Source: an archaeon (lineage in GTDB: Archaea > Nanobdellota > Nanobdellia > Pacearchaeales > GW2011-AR1). Taken from it: a stretch of 64,000 nt of DNA. This document shows positions 1-7,742 of this stretch, piece after piece; within the stretch, counting starts at the first letter, position 1; every line of letters starts with the position of its first letter. The translations under genes were made by a program, and so were the position numbers. The stretch is taken from the NCBI GenBank assembly GCA_018697035.1, contig JABHSE010000004.1, positions 195,300 through 259,299 of the forward strand, in the 5' to 3' direction. Below the pieces are notes generated by a model. The model was not told where the DNA came from. It did no database searches and was given only the letters and a program-made list of their open reading frames with translations.

Positions 1-243
1 AGGACTAAGCCCCTCAATCGCATCAACATCAGGCTTATTCATAACACCCAAAAACTGCCGAGCATAAGCACTCAAGGATTCAACATAGCGTCGCTGCCCC
101 TCGGCATAAAGCGTATCAAAAGCCAAAGTCGACTTCCCCGAACCAGACAGCCCAGTAATAACTACAAACTTCTCCCGCGGCAAATCAATGCTCACGTCCT
201 TCAGGTTATGTTCCCTAGCGCCCTTAATACTAATCTTTTTCAT
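1..243 (-). CDS. uvrA: UvrA excinuclease ABC subunit A, N-terminal part
   Basis: This is the first 81 residues of UvrA, the ATPase that scans DNA for damage and loads UvrB in nucleotide excision repair; the rest lies beyond the window edge. The translation starts [18 protein letters not shown] and reaches the first Walker A motif ([10 protein letters not shown], about residues 31-40), followed by the [13 protein letters not shown] segment that is nearly invariant in UvrA. An AT-rich octamer at 265-272 sits about 25 nt before the ATG, so it probably has its own leaderless promoter although iscU lies only 53 bp upstream. UvrABC is bacterial in origin but common in mesophilic archaea. Confidence 0.93.
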   Translation of the reverse strand, partial: MKKISIKGAREHNLKDVSIDLPREKFVVITGLSGSGKSTLAFDTLYAEGQRRYVESLSAYARQFLGVMNKPDVDAIEGLSP

Positions 244-295
244 AATAAAACTTCTAAAATTTCCTTTAAATGGTTTTTGCTAATATCATTATCCA

Positions 296-676
296 TTAGG
301 CAGTTTTCTTCCGATAAACTTCAATCGCCTTCCGCAAAGCATCTGCTGCCAAGTTACTACAATGCTCCTTAATCGGAGGCAACTCACCCAAAGCCAAACT
401 CACATCCTTATTACTAATCTTCTCAGCCTCCTCCAAAGTCTTACTCTTAGCCAACTCAGTCGCCATAGAACTAGTAGCAATAGCAGCAGCACAACCCATC
501 GTCTGAAATTTTATATCAACAATCACATCATCTTTGACCTTAATCATAATCTTCATAACATCCCCACAACTAGGATTCCCAACCGTCGCCTCAGCATCAG
601 CATCCTCAAGCTCCCCCATATTCCGCGGATTCCGAAAATGCTCCATTACATTCTTATTATAATCAACATTTCCCAT
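296..676 (-). CDS. iscU: IscU-type Fe-S cluster scaffold protein
   Basis: IscU/NifU N-terminal scaffold on which IscS-derived sulfur and iron are assembled into clusters. It has the family start [13 protein letters not shown] and the three cluster cysteines in the usual contexts (GNPSCGD, TMGCAAA, KEHCSNL) plus the conserved Asp after GNPSCG. About 126 aa, normal for a stand-alone scaffold. An ATG at 676 (MGNVDYNKN) is preferred over 712 because it cuts the overlap with the upstream methyltransferase from 50 to 14 bp. Last gene of the iscS - DUF1858 - methyltransferase - iscU operon. Confidence 0.93.
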   Translation of the reverse strand: MGNVDYNKNVMEHFRNPRNMGELEDADAEATVGNPSCGDVMKIMIKVKDDVIVDIKFQTMGCAAAIATSSMATELAKSKTLEEAEKISNKDVSLALGELPPIKEHCSNLAADALRKAIEVYRKKTA

Positions 677-1466
677 CACAACAGCATCCATATTTAACCT
701 CTTCAACTCCAACTCTCTTAACCAGTTTTAACTTCAAACTTTCCAAATCAACCCCATCATACTGCCTCTTACTAATATCCTTATCCTCACCCAAAATCTC
801 AACATCAAACCCAGCACCTTTGGCAATATCAATATAATCATCCCTCAATAAAGCGCCACCGACACACCCACAAAGCATCTTGTCATCATTTTTCTTTTCC
901 GCACTCAAGTCACTGAGCAATACAATATCAGAAACATACATACTCCCATCATCTTTCAAAACTCGATAAGCCTCATCGAAAACCTTCCTCTTATTCGGAG
1001 CCAGATTAATCACACAGTTACTAATAATAACATCCAATGATTTAGTACTCACAGGTAAATTTTCAATATCCCCAAATCGAAACTCAACATTATTATAACC
1101 ATTTTTCTCAGCAATTCCCCGAGCCTTGTATATCATCTCTTCAGTAAAATCAACCCCTATAACCTTTCCAGATTCACCAACCTTTCGCCTAGCGATAAAA
1201 GCATCAAACCCAGCACCACTTCCCAAATCCAAAACAACATCCCCCTCAGTAATCGCAGCCATCGCAACAGGATTCCCACAACCAAGCCCAAGATTAGAAT
1301 CACTAAAACTTCCCATCTCCTCGTCGCTATATCCAATAGATTTACTTATAACTTCATTGCTAGAGCCAGCATCACAAGCACACTCACTACCACAACATCC
1401 GTCACCAGCTATCTTAGAATAATTCTCCCGAACTATTTCCTTAACATCCTCACTTTTTCTCATCAT
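663..1466 (-). CDS. ArsM-like SAM-dependent methyltransferase
   Basis: Class I SAM methyltransferase resembling arsenite methyltransferases. The SAM-binding loop [13 protein letters not shown] lies near residue 80 and is preceded by [10 protein letters not shown], the segment typical of the ArsM family. Cysteines include a [11 protein letters not shown] cluster near residue 22, the NCVINL and CGCVGGAL motifs, and a CCCDGKC tail, which fits thiol-bound metalloid or metal chemistry. It overlaps the DUF1858 gene by 17 bp and iscU by 14 bp, inside the Fe-S assembly operon, so a role linked to Fe-S or thiol metabolism rather than arsenic detoxification is possible. Substrate unproven; no arsR or arsenic pump is seen nearby. 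Confidence 0.8.
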   Translation of the reverse strand: MMRKSEDVKEIVRENYSKIAGDGCCGSECACDAGSSNEVISKSIGYSDEEMGSFSDSNLGLGCGNPVAMAAITEGDVVLDLGSGAGFDAFIARRKVGESGKVIGVDFTEEMIYKARGIAEKNGYNNVEFRFGDIENLPVSTKSLDVIISNCVINLAPNKRKVFDEAYRVLKDDGSMYVSDIVLLSDLSAEKKNDDKMLCGCVGGALLRDDYIDIAKGAGFDVEILGEDKDISKRQYDGVDLESLKLKLVKRVGVEEVKYGCCCDGKC

Positions 1467-1650
1467 TCAATTCCTCCAATAACTCGTCAACATCAACACC
1501 GTGCGCCTTCGCTCCATTCTCAAGTGTTTCAAAAGCAGCCATAGGACATCCCCCACAAAACAATCCCTTATCTGCCAATTTCTCAGCAGCATCCTTGTCC
1601 TTGTCCATAACGTCTCTAAAAGTCATATCTTTAGTAATCTTTTTACTCAT
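1450..1650 (-). CDS. DUF1858 redox-disulfide domain protein
   Basis: 66-aa helical protein of the DUF1858 family (often annotated hybrid-cluster-protein-associated redox disulfide domain). It has [20 protein letters not shown] followed by the paired cysteines of [15 protein letters not shown], a possible dithiol or metal site. The ATG at 1650 is chosen because the upstream alternative at 1656 would be TTG; it overlaps the end of iscS by 8 bp, indicating translational coupling. Position between the sulfur donor and the scaffold suggests it handles sulfur or redox chemistry for cluster assembly; this is inference. Confidence 0.82.
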   Translation of the reverse strand: MSKKITKDMTFRDVMDKDKDAAEKLADKGLFCGGCPMAAFETLENGAKAHGVDVDELLEELNDEKK

Positions 1651-2851
1651 CTTCAACCTCCCTTGCTACTCCCTTAATCTTCCCCTCTCCCAACTCCGAA
1701 CCCCCAACACCCAACTCTTCAAGCGGCAGCTTGAAGGGACTCATCTCCCGAAGTTTCTCCACAGCCTCACTAACTTTCCCCACAATATAATCTTCCTTCC
1801 CAATCACATCCACCCCAAGCGACAGCCTAATGCTCCCATGAATATACATCTCATCAACATCCAACGCCTTCAAAACATAACTTTCCTTAAGCTTAGTCGA
1901 AGCACATGCACTACCAGTCGAAACAAAAATACCCATCTCATTAAGCATCAACATCAAAGCCTCTCCCTCGATTCCATAAAATGACACGTTAATGTTATTA
2001 TACACCCTATGAGTCAACGACCCATTTATCCGAGTCCCAGAAATCTTCATCAACCCCTCAATAATTTTATCACGACTATAACGAACTTCGTCAATCTTAA
2101 AATCCACATCTATAGCAGCAGCTAACCCAACAGCTCCAGGCACATTCTCAGTCCCACTTCTCAAATTATTTTCCTGTCCACCTCCAGTAAGAATAGGTTT
2201 AATCTTAACGCCGTTACGAATATACAAAATTCCAACACCCTTAGGAGCTTGGACTTTATGCCCAGAAATACTCATCAGATCAATCGAAGCCAATGCCAAA
2301 TCCTCCTTCAAAAATCCTTGCACATTGTCCGTATGAAAATAAACCCCCTTCTTCCGACAAATAATCCCAATCTCCTCAACAGGCTGCAGCGTCCCAATCT
2401 CATTATTAACATGCATAACAGAAACAACCAAAGTATCATCCCGAACTTTCTCCCGAACCTCATCCAAACTAACTATTCCCTGCTCATCCACCTTCAAATA
2501 GTCAACCTCATAACCTTCACTTTCCAAATCCTTACACGTATCCAAAACACAAGGATGCTCAATCACACTCGTAACAATATGCTTCTTCTCAGGATTAGCT
2601 TTAGCCAAACCTCGAATCGCCAAGTTATTAGATTCAGTCCCACCACTTGTAAAAGTAATTTCTTTAGGTTCACATCCAAAATAAGCAGCAATCTTCTCAC
2701 GCGAGCCCTCAAGATGTCTTTTAGCCTCCTGCCCAACATCATGCAAACTAGAAGCGTTCCCATAACTCTCCAAAAAAACTTCATTCACAGCTAAAGCAAC
2801 CGCATCATCAACACGAGTCGTAGCCGCATTATCCAAATAAATCATTTCCAT
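1643..2851 (-). CDS. iscS: cysteine desulfurase (IscS/NifS family)
   Basis: PLP-dependent desulfurase that strips sulfur from cysteine for Fe-S clusters and tRNA thiolation. The N-terminus is MEMIYLDNAATTRVDD; the PLP lysine is in ISGHKVQAPKG, and the catalytic cysteine is in the loop STGSACAS. About 402 aa. A start 18 nt upstream (2869) is possible, but it would place the operator at 2852-2867 inside the coding region; ATG 2851 lies exactly 25.5 nt from the centre of the TATA box at 2873-2880, matching the leaderless pattern of this genome. First gene of the Fe-S assembly operon. Confidence 0.95.
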   Translation of the reverse strand: MEMIYLDNAATTRVDDAVALAVNEVFLESYGNASSLHDVGQEAKRHLEGSREKIAAYFGCEPKEITFTSGGTESNNLAIRGLAKANPEKKHIVTSVIEHPCVLDTCKDLESEGYEVDYLKVDEQGIVSLDEVREKVRDDTLVVSVMHVNNEIGTLQPVEEIGIICRKKGVYFHTDNVQGFLKEDLALASIDLMSISGHKVQAPKGVGILYIRNGVKIKPILTGGGQENNLRSGTENVPGAVGLAAAIDVDFKIDEVRYSRDKIIEGLMKISGTRINGSLTHRVYNNINVSFYGIEGEALMLMLNEMGIFVSTGSACASTKLKESYVLKALDVDEMYIHGSIRLSLGVDVIGKEDYIVGKVSEAVEKLREMSPFKLPLEELGVGGSELGEGKIKGVAREVEDE

Positions 2852-2880
2852 GTTCACAATAGTTAACATTACTTTATAAA
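2852..2880 (-). promoter_or_regulatory. iscS promoter with palindromic operator
   Basis: On the - strand TTTATAAA (2873-2880) is the TATA box, and GTTAACTATTGTGAAC (2852-2867), a near-palindrome, fills the space up to the ATG. The same 16-mer with one change stands at the same place before the HTH gene (3272-3287). A repressor bound here would cover the transcription start. Confidence 0.78.
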
Positions 2881-2905
2881 AATATCGGAAACACCCTTAA
2901 CAAAA

Positions 2906-3271
2906 TCAATACTTAGGCGAACAATTGCAATACTTAATCACATCCTTATTATACTGCTTACAAACATTACAAGAACAATGATTATCCTTCATAAACTTCA
3001 AAATCCTCTGCATCTCAACCATCGCAACCTTAGGATTCTCAAAAATCAAAGCAGCCGACTTCTTAACTTCCCTTTTCGTTTTAGCATCCAAACAAACCTT
3101 ATTCGCCCTCTTATTCGACAAATACTGACTAACCGCAGCCTTACTAACTCCCAAAGCAGCCCCAGCCTTCTCATAACTAAGCCCATGCTCTTTAGTCAAC
3201 AACCTAGCCAACTCCTTCCGAACAGCCGGGATGATATACCAAACTTCGATTTCTTGCGGTAATAAATACAT
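2906..3271 (-). CDS. HTH regulator with C-terminal Cys cluster (COG2522-like), probable Fe-S sensor
   Basis: About 121 aa. An XRE-type helix-turn-helix occupies roughly residues 30-58 (YEKAGAALGVSKAAVSQYLS); the C-terminus holds NHCSCNVCKQYNKDVIKYCNCSPKY, five cysteines arranged as CxCxxC and CxC that could hold an Fe-S cluster. It stands directly upstream of iscS, and both promoters have the same palindrome, so the simplest model is an autoregulated repressor of Fe-S assembly, an archaeal analogue of IscR. Start: ATG 3271 rather than GTG 3277, because it lies 25.5 nt from the TATA centre and leaves the operator outside the gene. Cluster binding is inferred from the cysteine spacing only. Confidence 0.82.
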   Translation of the reverse strand: MYLLPQEIEVWYIIPAVRKELARLLTKEHGLSYEKAGAALGVSKAAVSQYLSNKRANKVCLDAKTKREVKKSAALIFENPKVAMVEMQRILKFMKDNHCSCNVCKQYNKDVIKYCNCSPKY

Positions 3272-3300
3272 GTTCACTATAGTTAACTTTCCTTTATAAA
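3272..3300 (-). promoter_or_regulatory. promoter and palindromic operator of the HTH regulator
   Basis: TTTATAAA at 3293-3300 and GTTAACTATAGTGAAC at 3272-3287 (both read on the - strand). The inner ten bases ACTATAGT flanked by GTT/AAC are symmetric except at one position per half-site. Same geometry as the iscS promoter, so a shared repressor is likely. Confidence 0.78.
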
Positions 3301-3323
3301 TTTTACCCTAACACTAAATAATT

Positions 3324-3509
3324 CTACTTAACATTTATTGCCTCAACCGGACATCCAGCTTCAGCCGCTTTTTCACAACTCAACTCCTCAACCTCACTCT
3401 TAACTGCATGAGCCTTACCATCCTTCATTTCAAAACTATCACTACAAGGAGCTGCACAAGCACCGCAGCCAATACACTTATTCTGGTCGACTGTTATCCG
3501 ATGCCCCAT
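3324..3509 (-). CDS. 4Fe-4S ferredoxin
   Basis: 61-aa soluble ferredoxin: MGHRITVDQNKCIGCGACAA, with cluster ligands in CIGCGAC near the N-terminus and the distal GCPVEAINVK cysteine-proline near the end. One full [4Fe-4S] set, with two further cysteines (AAPC and LSCEK) that could form a disulfide as in Pyrococcus-type ferredoxins. ATG 3509 is preferred over 3521 because GAGGTG lies 4 nt before it. Overlaps the upstream membrane-protein gene by 32 bp. It is the likely general electron carrier, for example for the NiFe hydrogenase further along. Confidence 0.9.
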   Translation of the reverse strand: MGHRITVDQNKCIGCGACAAPCSDSFEMKDGKAHAVKSEVEELSCEKAAEAGCPVEAINVK

Positions 3510-3687
3510 CTTCCACCTCATTTAGTCTACTACCAAAATCACTAATTCTATAATATTCTTCCTCAATAACTTTATCACTAACAATCGACCCCATAATCAC
3601 ATTTCCAATAGTCGTCGACATAAACATAAGACCCAAACCAACAAGAACCAAAATACCAATTCCAATCGCAACATTCCGCTTTATCAT
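3478..3687 (-). CDS. small single-pass membrane protein
   Basis: 69 aa; a positively charged start (MIKRN), one hydrophobic helix at about residues 5-32 and a charged acidic tail. No family recognised. It is the first gene of a two-gene unit with the ferredoxin and shares a bidirectional promoter with LemA. The coupling to ferredoxin is the only hint of function. Confidence 0.6.
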   Translation of the reverse strand: MIKRNVAIGIGILVLVGLGLMFMSTTIGNVIMGSIVSDKVIEEEYYRISDFGSRLNEVEDGASDNSRPE

Positions 3688-3708
3688 AACAAAAATAACA
3701 CAAGAACA

Positions 3709-3716
3709 TTTATAAA
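3709..3716. promoter_or_regulatory. palindromic TATA box serving two divergent genes
   Basis: TTTATAAA is self-complementary. Its centre (3712.5) is 25.5 nt from the ATG at 3687 (-) and 25.5 nt from the ATG at 3738 (+), so one box can drive both leaderless transcripts. Confidence 0.72.
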
Positions 3717-3737
3717 TTTAATCAAACTAGGCAAACC

Positions 3738-4286
3738 ATGATAATCTGGATCTCCGCAACTTTAGCAATAATCATAGCTATAACTTTCCTAATCTACTAC
3801 AACCGCTTCGTCACACTCTCACACCAAATCGACAATGCCTTGTCCCAAATAGATGTCCAGCTCAGAAAAAGAGCAGATCTAATACCAAACCTACTATCTG
3901 CAGTAAAAGGCTACATGAAACACGAAAGAGCAGCGATCAAAGAAGTAACCGACGCACGAAAAGCAATGATGTCAGCGAAGGGAACAGAAAAGAAAATGAA
4001 AGCTGGAAACCAAATGCAAGAAGCACTAAAATCAATATTCGCAATCGCAGAAGGCTACCCAGACCTAAAGGCAAACACAAACTTCTTACAGTTACAACAA
4101 GAGCTATCAGCTATAGAAGACAAAGTCGCATACGCACGACAATTCTACAACGACGGAATCATGACATACAACGTAATGACACACAAAGTCCCAGGAATCT
4201 GGTTTGCCTCAATCTACGGATTCAAACCAAAAGAATACCTAAAAATACCAGAAGCAGCAAAAGCAGTTCCAAAAGTAGAATTCTAA
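3738..4286 (+). CDS. lemA: LemA family protein
   Basis: 182 aa. One N-terminal membrane helix (residues 2-20) followed by the LemA coiled domain: YNRFVTLSHQIDNALSQIDV, LRKRADLIPNLLSAVKGYM, and the C-terminal YNVMTHKVPGIWFASIYGFK. The protein is anchored with a short outside tail. It stands 1 bp before the HtpX protease, the usual LemA partner in envelope quality control. Start fixed by the TATA box 25.5 nt upstream. Confidence 0.93.
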   Translation: MIIWISATLAIIIAITFLIYYNRFVTLSHQIDNALSQIDVQLRKRADLIPNLLSAVKGYMKHERAAIKEVTDARKAMMSAKGTEKKMKAGNQMQEALKSIFAIAEGYPDLKANTNFLQLQQELSAIEDKVAYARQFYNDGIMTYNVMTHKVPGIWFASIYGFKPKEYLKIPEAAKAVPKVEF

Positions 4287-4287
4287 T

Positions 4288-5178
4288 ATGCAACCAACAC
4301 GCCTATCCTTCCATGACGAAATCAAAAAAAACATCTTCTCAACCTACCTACTCATAGGAATAATCCTAGTCACCCTTCTAGCCCTAACATATGCAATAGC
4401 ATTCACAATCGGCGGCGACTACTTCTTCATAATCCTAATCATCGGAATACCAATTTCGATTGCATACATAGTCTTCGGATTCTACAACTCTCACAAAATC
4501 GCAATCAAATCCGCCAACGCAAAACCAGCAACAGGCCCACAATACCGACAATATCACAACACAGTCGAAGGATTATGCCTAGCTTCAGGATTACCAAAAC
4601 CGCGTCTCTATATCATGAACAACCAACAAATAAACGCCTTCGCATCAGGTCGAGACCCACAACATGCAGTCATAGCAGTCACACAAGGTGCCCTAGATAA
4701 ACTTTCCAAGCAAGAACTAGAAGGAGTCCTCGCACACGAACTTTCTCACATCGCAAACTACGACATCCGCTTCATGACCTTAACCGCAGTCTTAGTCGGA
4801 ATGATCGCGATAATCTCAGAAATATTCCTAAGAAGTTTATTCTTCTCATCAATAACAGGGAGTCGAGACAGAGAAAGTAGCAATGGAGTCATGATGATAA
4901 TCGGAATAGCCCTCGCAATCCTAGCCCCAATAATCGTCGCACTAGTCCAACTCGCAATATCAAGAAAAAGAGAGTATGCAGCAGATTCAAGTGCAGTAAA
5001 ATTCATGCGAACTCCAACAGGATTAATAGGCGCCTTAAAGAAAATAAACGGCAACTCTGAAATGAAAATGTCAGGAGCAGTAGCACCTTTATTTATAGCA
5101 AAACCAAACAGAAAAAAAGAATGGTTCTCAACTCATCCGCCTTTAGCTGAAAGAATCAAACGATTAGAAAAAATGTAA
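4288..5178 (+). CDS. htpX: HtpX-type M48 membrane zinc protease
   Basis: 296 aa. Two N-terminal membrane helices (about 18-70), the zinc motif HELSH (about 151-155) with the third ligand in the RKREYAADSSA segment, further membrane helices around 165-225, and a C-terminal STHPPLAERIKRLE. Degrades misfolded membrane proteins. Follows lemA by one base, so it is in the same transcript. Confidence 0.95.
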   Translation: MQPTRLSFHDEIKKNIFSTYLLIGIILVTLLALTYAIAFTIGGDYFFIILIIGIPISIAYIVFGFYNSHKIAIKSANAKPATGPQYRQYHNTVEGLCLASGLPKPRLYIMNNQQINAFASGRDPQHAVIAVTQGALDKLSKQELEGVLAHELSHIANYDIRFMTLTAVLVGMIAIISEIFLRSLFFSSITGSRDRESSNGVMMIIGIALAILAPIIVALVQLAISRKREYAADSSAVKFMRTPTGLIGALKKINGNSEMKMSGAVAPLFIAKPNRKKEWFSTHPPLAERIKRLEKM

Positions 5179-5210
5179 AAAAATAAATATATACTAGATG
5201 TCAACGTTAG

Positions 5211-5714
5211 TTAATTCCTTGAAATTAATCTTGAAAGCTCTACGGATTCTTCAAGCGATAAATTTCTTTCCAAAATAACCTTTCCATTATTATCTCTAGT
5301 TATAGTAGTTGCAGAGTATGCCTGAAAACGGGAACAGTAATCGTTTACTTTTCCAATCATACCAGGAATAATTACAGGGAATTTCTCATTTTCGGTTATC
5401 TTTGAAATTTCTATTGCTATTTCCCCTAGAGAACTTGCTACTATTTTCCCCTTTTCATAATCTTCAAAAGGATTAGTACTGTAATGAAAATTAACTCTAG
5501 CTCTTTCTTCATTGCTCCTATAACCAGCGCCTCTTTTATGTTCTTCGTCATATGTTTTTTTGTCAATTATACGCGTTGTCAACTGATCCTTTTGTGAATC
5601 CATTCTTGACACATCATTACATCTTGATGCCAAATATTTTGTATCAATTTTTTCTCCTTCTTTGAAAAAATCATAACAAGTTACTTCGATTGCTTCTCTA
5701 TTTTTACATATCAT
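5211..5714 (-). CDS. hypothetical protein, probably acquired
   Basis: 167 aa, soluble, mixed alpha/beta; no family recognised. Visible features: an N-terminal region with two cysteines (MICKNREAIEVTCYDFF), a basic/acidic middle, and a hydrophobic strand FPVIIPGMIGKV. It differs from its neighbours in two ways: the DNA lacks the A/C-rich + strand skew, and it has a textbook ribosome-binding site (AGGGAGGT about 9 nt before the ATG) instead of a leaderless promoter. Both suggest recent arrival. Confidence 0.6.
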   Translation of the reverse strand: MICKNREAIEVTCYDFFKEGEKIDTKYLASRCNDVSRMDSQKDQLTTRIIDKKTYDEEHKRGAGYRSNEERARVNFHYSTNPFEDYEKGKIVASSLGEIAIEISKITENEKFPVIIPGMIGKVNDYCSRFQAYSATTITRDNNGKVILERNLSLEESVELSRLISRN

Positions 5715-5838
5715 TTTATTTTACCTCCCTGAATTTAGTTATATCAAACCAATTTTTGTTTGACCATGACCTTTCCATTTTTCTACTTGTTATTACCATA
5801 CAATGGTCACACATTACATATACTTAAACACTCACACC

Positions 5839-5871
5839 CCCCTAAGGGGTTGAACTGGAAAGATTTATATA
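5839..5871 (+). promoter_or_regulatory. trmB promoter with upstream inverted repeat
   Basis: TTTATATA at 5864-5871 is centred 25.5 nt before the trmB ATG. CCCCTAAGGGG at 5839-5849 is an 11-bp inverted repeat just upstream of the box, a candidate regulator site. Confidence 0.55.
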
Positions 5872-5892
5872 TCTCCAAAACCATAATTAAGC

Positions 5893-6639
5893 ATGGAAGA
5901 TACAATACTACAAGATGCAGGTCTAACAAAAGGAGAAACAAAAGTTTATCTCGCACTCTTAACCATGAACGAAAGCACCGTAGGACCAATAGCTAAAAAA
6001 GCAAGCGTCTCATTGTCAAAAATATATGAGATATTAAACAATTTAGCAAAAAAAGGATTAGTAACCTCAATAATAAAAAGCAACATCAACCATTTCGTAG
6101 CATCAGATCCAGAAAGAATTCTAGAATATATGGAAAAAAGAAAAAAGAAAATCTCTCTCTCAGAGGAAAAAATAAAGCAAATTCTACCTAGTTTAAAGCT
6201 AAGAAAAAAAGAAGAGAAAGAAAGTTTAGCAAAACTATATGAAGGAACTAAAGGAATAAAAACATTCTATGAAGAAATGCTAAGAGGTCTCAAGAAAGAA
6301 GATGTCATTTATGGCATGGGAATACCAAAATATGCAGCTGAAGAACACGAAGGATATTTCTTAGATTTTAATAAAAGAAGATCAAAAAAAGAAGTTCAAT
6401 TAAAGGCTATATACAACTATGACGCTAAAGAAGCAGGTAAAAAAAGGGAGAAAATACCTTTCACAAAAATAAAATACCTTCCAAAAAAATTCACCTCTCC
6501 TTCCTGGATAATAATTTTCAAAGACACAGTCGCAACAATTCACATGATTGGTAAACCTATTTGTGTAGTAATTCAAGACCAAAACGTATCAGAAAGTTAT
6601 TTAAATTTTTTCAATTCCTTTTGGAATCTATCAAAATAG
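5893..6639 (+). CDS. TrmB family transcriptional regulator
   Basis: 248 aa. N-terminal winged helix typical of TrmB (AGLTKGETKVYLALL, then VGPIAKKASVSLSKIYEIL and LAKKGLV, residues about 7-60), a coiled linker (about 80-115), and a C-terminal effector-like domain (YEGTKGIKTFYEEMLRGLKK onward). TrmB proteins usually regulate sugar uptake or central carbon genes; no such target is adjacent, so its regulon is unknown. The DNA is richer in AGA/AAA codons and less skewed than the neighbours, suggesting a later acquisition. Confidence 0.86.
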   Translation: MEDTILQDAGLTKGETKVYLALLTMNESTVGPIAKKASVSLSKIYEILNNLAKKGLVTSIIKSNINHFVASDPERILEYMEKRKKKISLSEEKIKQILPSLKLRKKEEKESLAKLYEGTKGIKTFYEEMLRGLKKEDVIYGMGIPKYAAEEHEGYFLDFNKRRSKKEVQLKAIYNYDAKEAGKKREKIPFTKIKYLPKKFTSPSWIIIFKDTVATIHMIGKPICVVIQDQNVSESYLNFFNSFWNLSK

Positions 6640-6651
6640 TTTTTCATTGTA

Positions 6652-6739
6652 AACCGCCAAGTCGGCGAAATATTTATTTCGCCTTACAAATTGAAAACGA
6701 CGGAATTTATTTCCGTAGGCTTTTCAGAATCTAAAATTC
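6652..6739. repeat. hairpin cluster between convergent genes
   Basis: Between trmB and trxB: an AACCGCC heptamer (6652-6658), then GGCGAAAT-ATTT-ATTTCGCC (6664-6683), ACGGAA-TTTAT-TTCCGT (6700-6716) and a weak third stem (6727-6739). The hairpins differ in sequence. AAACCGCCAAG recurs at 36405-36415 in another hairpin array. Probably a bidirectional terminator. Confidence 0.6.
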
Positions 6740-6759
6740 CTGCAAATTTTCCCAACGAT

Positions 6760-7692
6760 TTACGCACCAGCGGAAATGTTGAGTAAGTACTCATGCGCAC
6801 CTTTAGCAGCAATAGCCCCTTCTCCGGCCGCCGTAATCATCTGCCTCATAGCAACATTTGTAACATCACCAGCAGCAAACACACCATCAACATTCGTCTT
6901 ACAATCCTTACCAGTAATAACATAATTCTTTTCCATAGTCAAATCCAAATCCTTCAAAACTTCAGTCGCAGGAACAGCTCCAGCCTCGATAAAAACCCCA
7001 CTAACATCTAAAGTTTCTTCGAGAACCTTCTTCTCTGGCTCTTCCCTTAAAACTCGTAACCCTTTCACAACCCCATCTCCAACAACCTCAAGAGGTTTAG
7101 CAAAATACTTAATCTCAATATTAGAAGTCGAACAAATCTTAGAAAGCGAAATAGGCTCACAGGTCATCTCATGCTTCCGATAAACAACCGTCACCTTATT
7201 ACAAATATCAGCCAAATACAAAGCAGCCTTAGCAGCCGAATTAGCTCCACCAATCACAACCACATCCTTCCCCTTAAAAAAATTCCCATCACAGGTCGCA
7301 CAATAACTAACTCCCTTCCCTAAAAACTCTTTCTCTCCCGGAATATTCAACTGCCGATGCTCCGTCCCCAGGGCAATAATCAAGCTCTTCCCTTTAACAA
7401 CTTTATCTCCATAATTCAAAACAAACAAATCACCATCTTTCTTCACACCTTCAAAACCACTTTCCAAAAACTCCGCACCAAACTTCTCAGCCTGTCCCTT
7501 AATATTATTCATTAATTCTTGTCCAGACCCAATAAATCCAGGCCAATTCTCAACCTCTCCAGCTAAATTAGCCGTCCCCCCAAAATTTTGCGAAACAACC
7601 AATGTTTTCAAGTTATAACGCCCACAATAAATCGCAGCAGTAAGACCAGCCGGACCACCACCTAAAATTAAAACATCATATATTTCTTCCAT
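6760..7692 (-). CDS. trxB: thioredoxin-disulfide reductase
   Basis: 310-aa low-molecular-weight flavoprotein that passes NAD(P)H electrons to thioredoxin. FAD motif GGGPAGLTAAIYCGR (about residues 11-25), active disulfide in CATCDG (about 133-138), NAD(P)H motif VIGGANSAAKAAL (about 147-159) and the second FAD motif GVFAAGDVTNV (about 270). The first glycine-rich loop is normal; the second reads GGANSA, with Asn replacing the usual Asp/Gly, as in several archaeal homologues. TATA-like sequence at 7714-7721 supports the start. Confidence 0.95.
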   Translation of the reverse strand: MEEIYDVLILGGGPAGLTAAIYCGRYNLKTLVVSQNFGGTANLAGEVENWPGFIGSGQELMNNIKGQAEKFGAEFLESGFEGVKKDGDLFVLNYGDKVVKGKSLIIALGTEHRQLNIPGEKEFLGKGVSYCATCDGNFFKGKDVVVIGGANSAAKAALYLADICNKVTVVYRKHEMTCEPISLSKICSTSNIEIKYFAKPLEVVGDGVVKGLRVLREEPEKKVLEETLDVSGVFIEAGAVPATEVLKDLDLTMEKNYVITGKDCKTNVDGVFAAGDVTNVAMRQMITAAGEGAIAAKGAHEYLLNISAGA

Positions 7693-7742
7693 ATTAAGTC
7701 TCAGAATAAAATCTTTTTATATCTTTGTCAACAGCGAAAACT

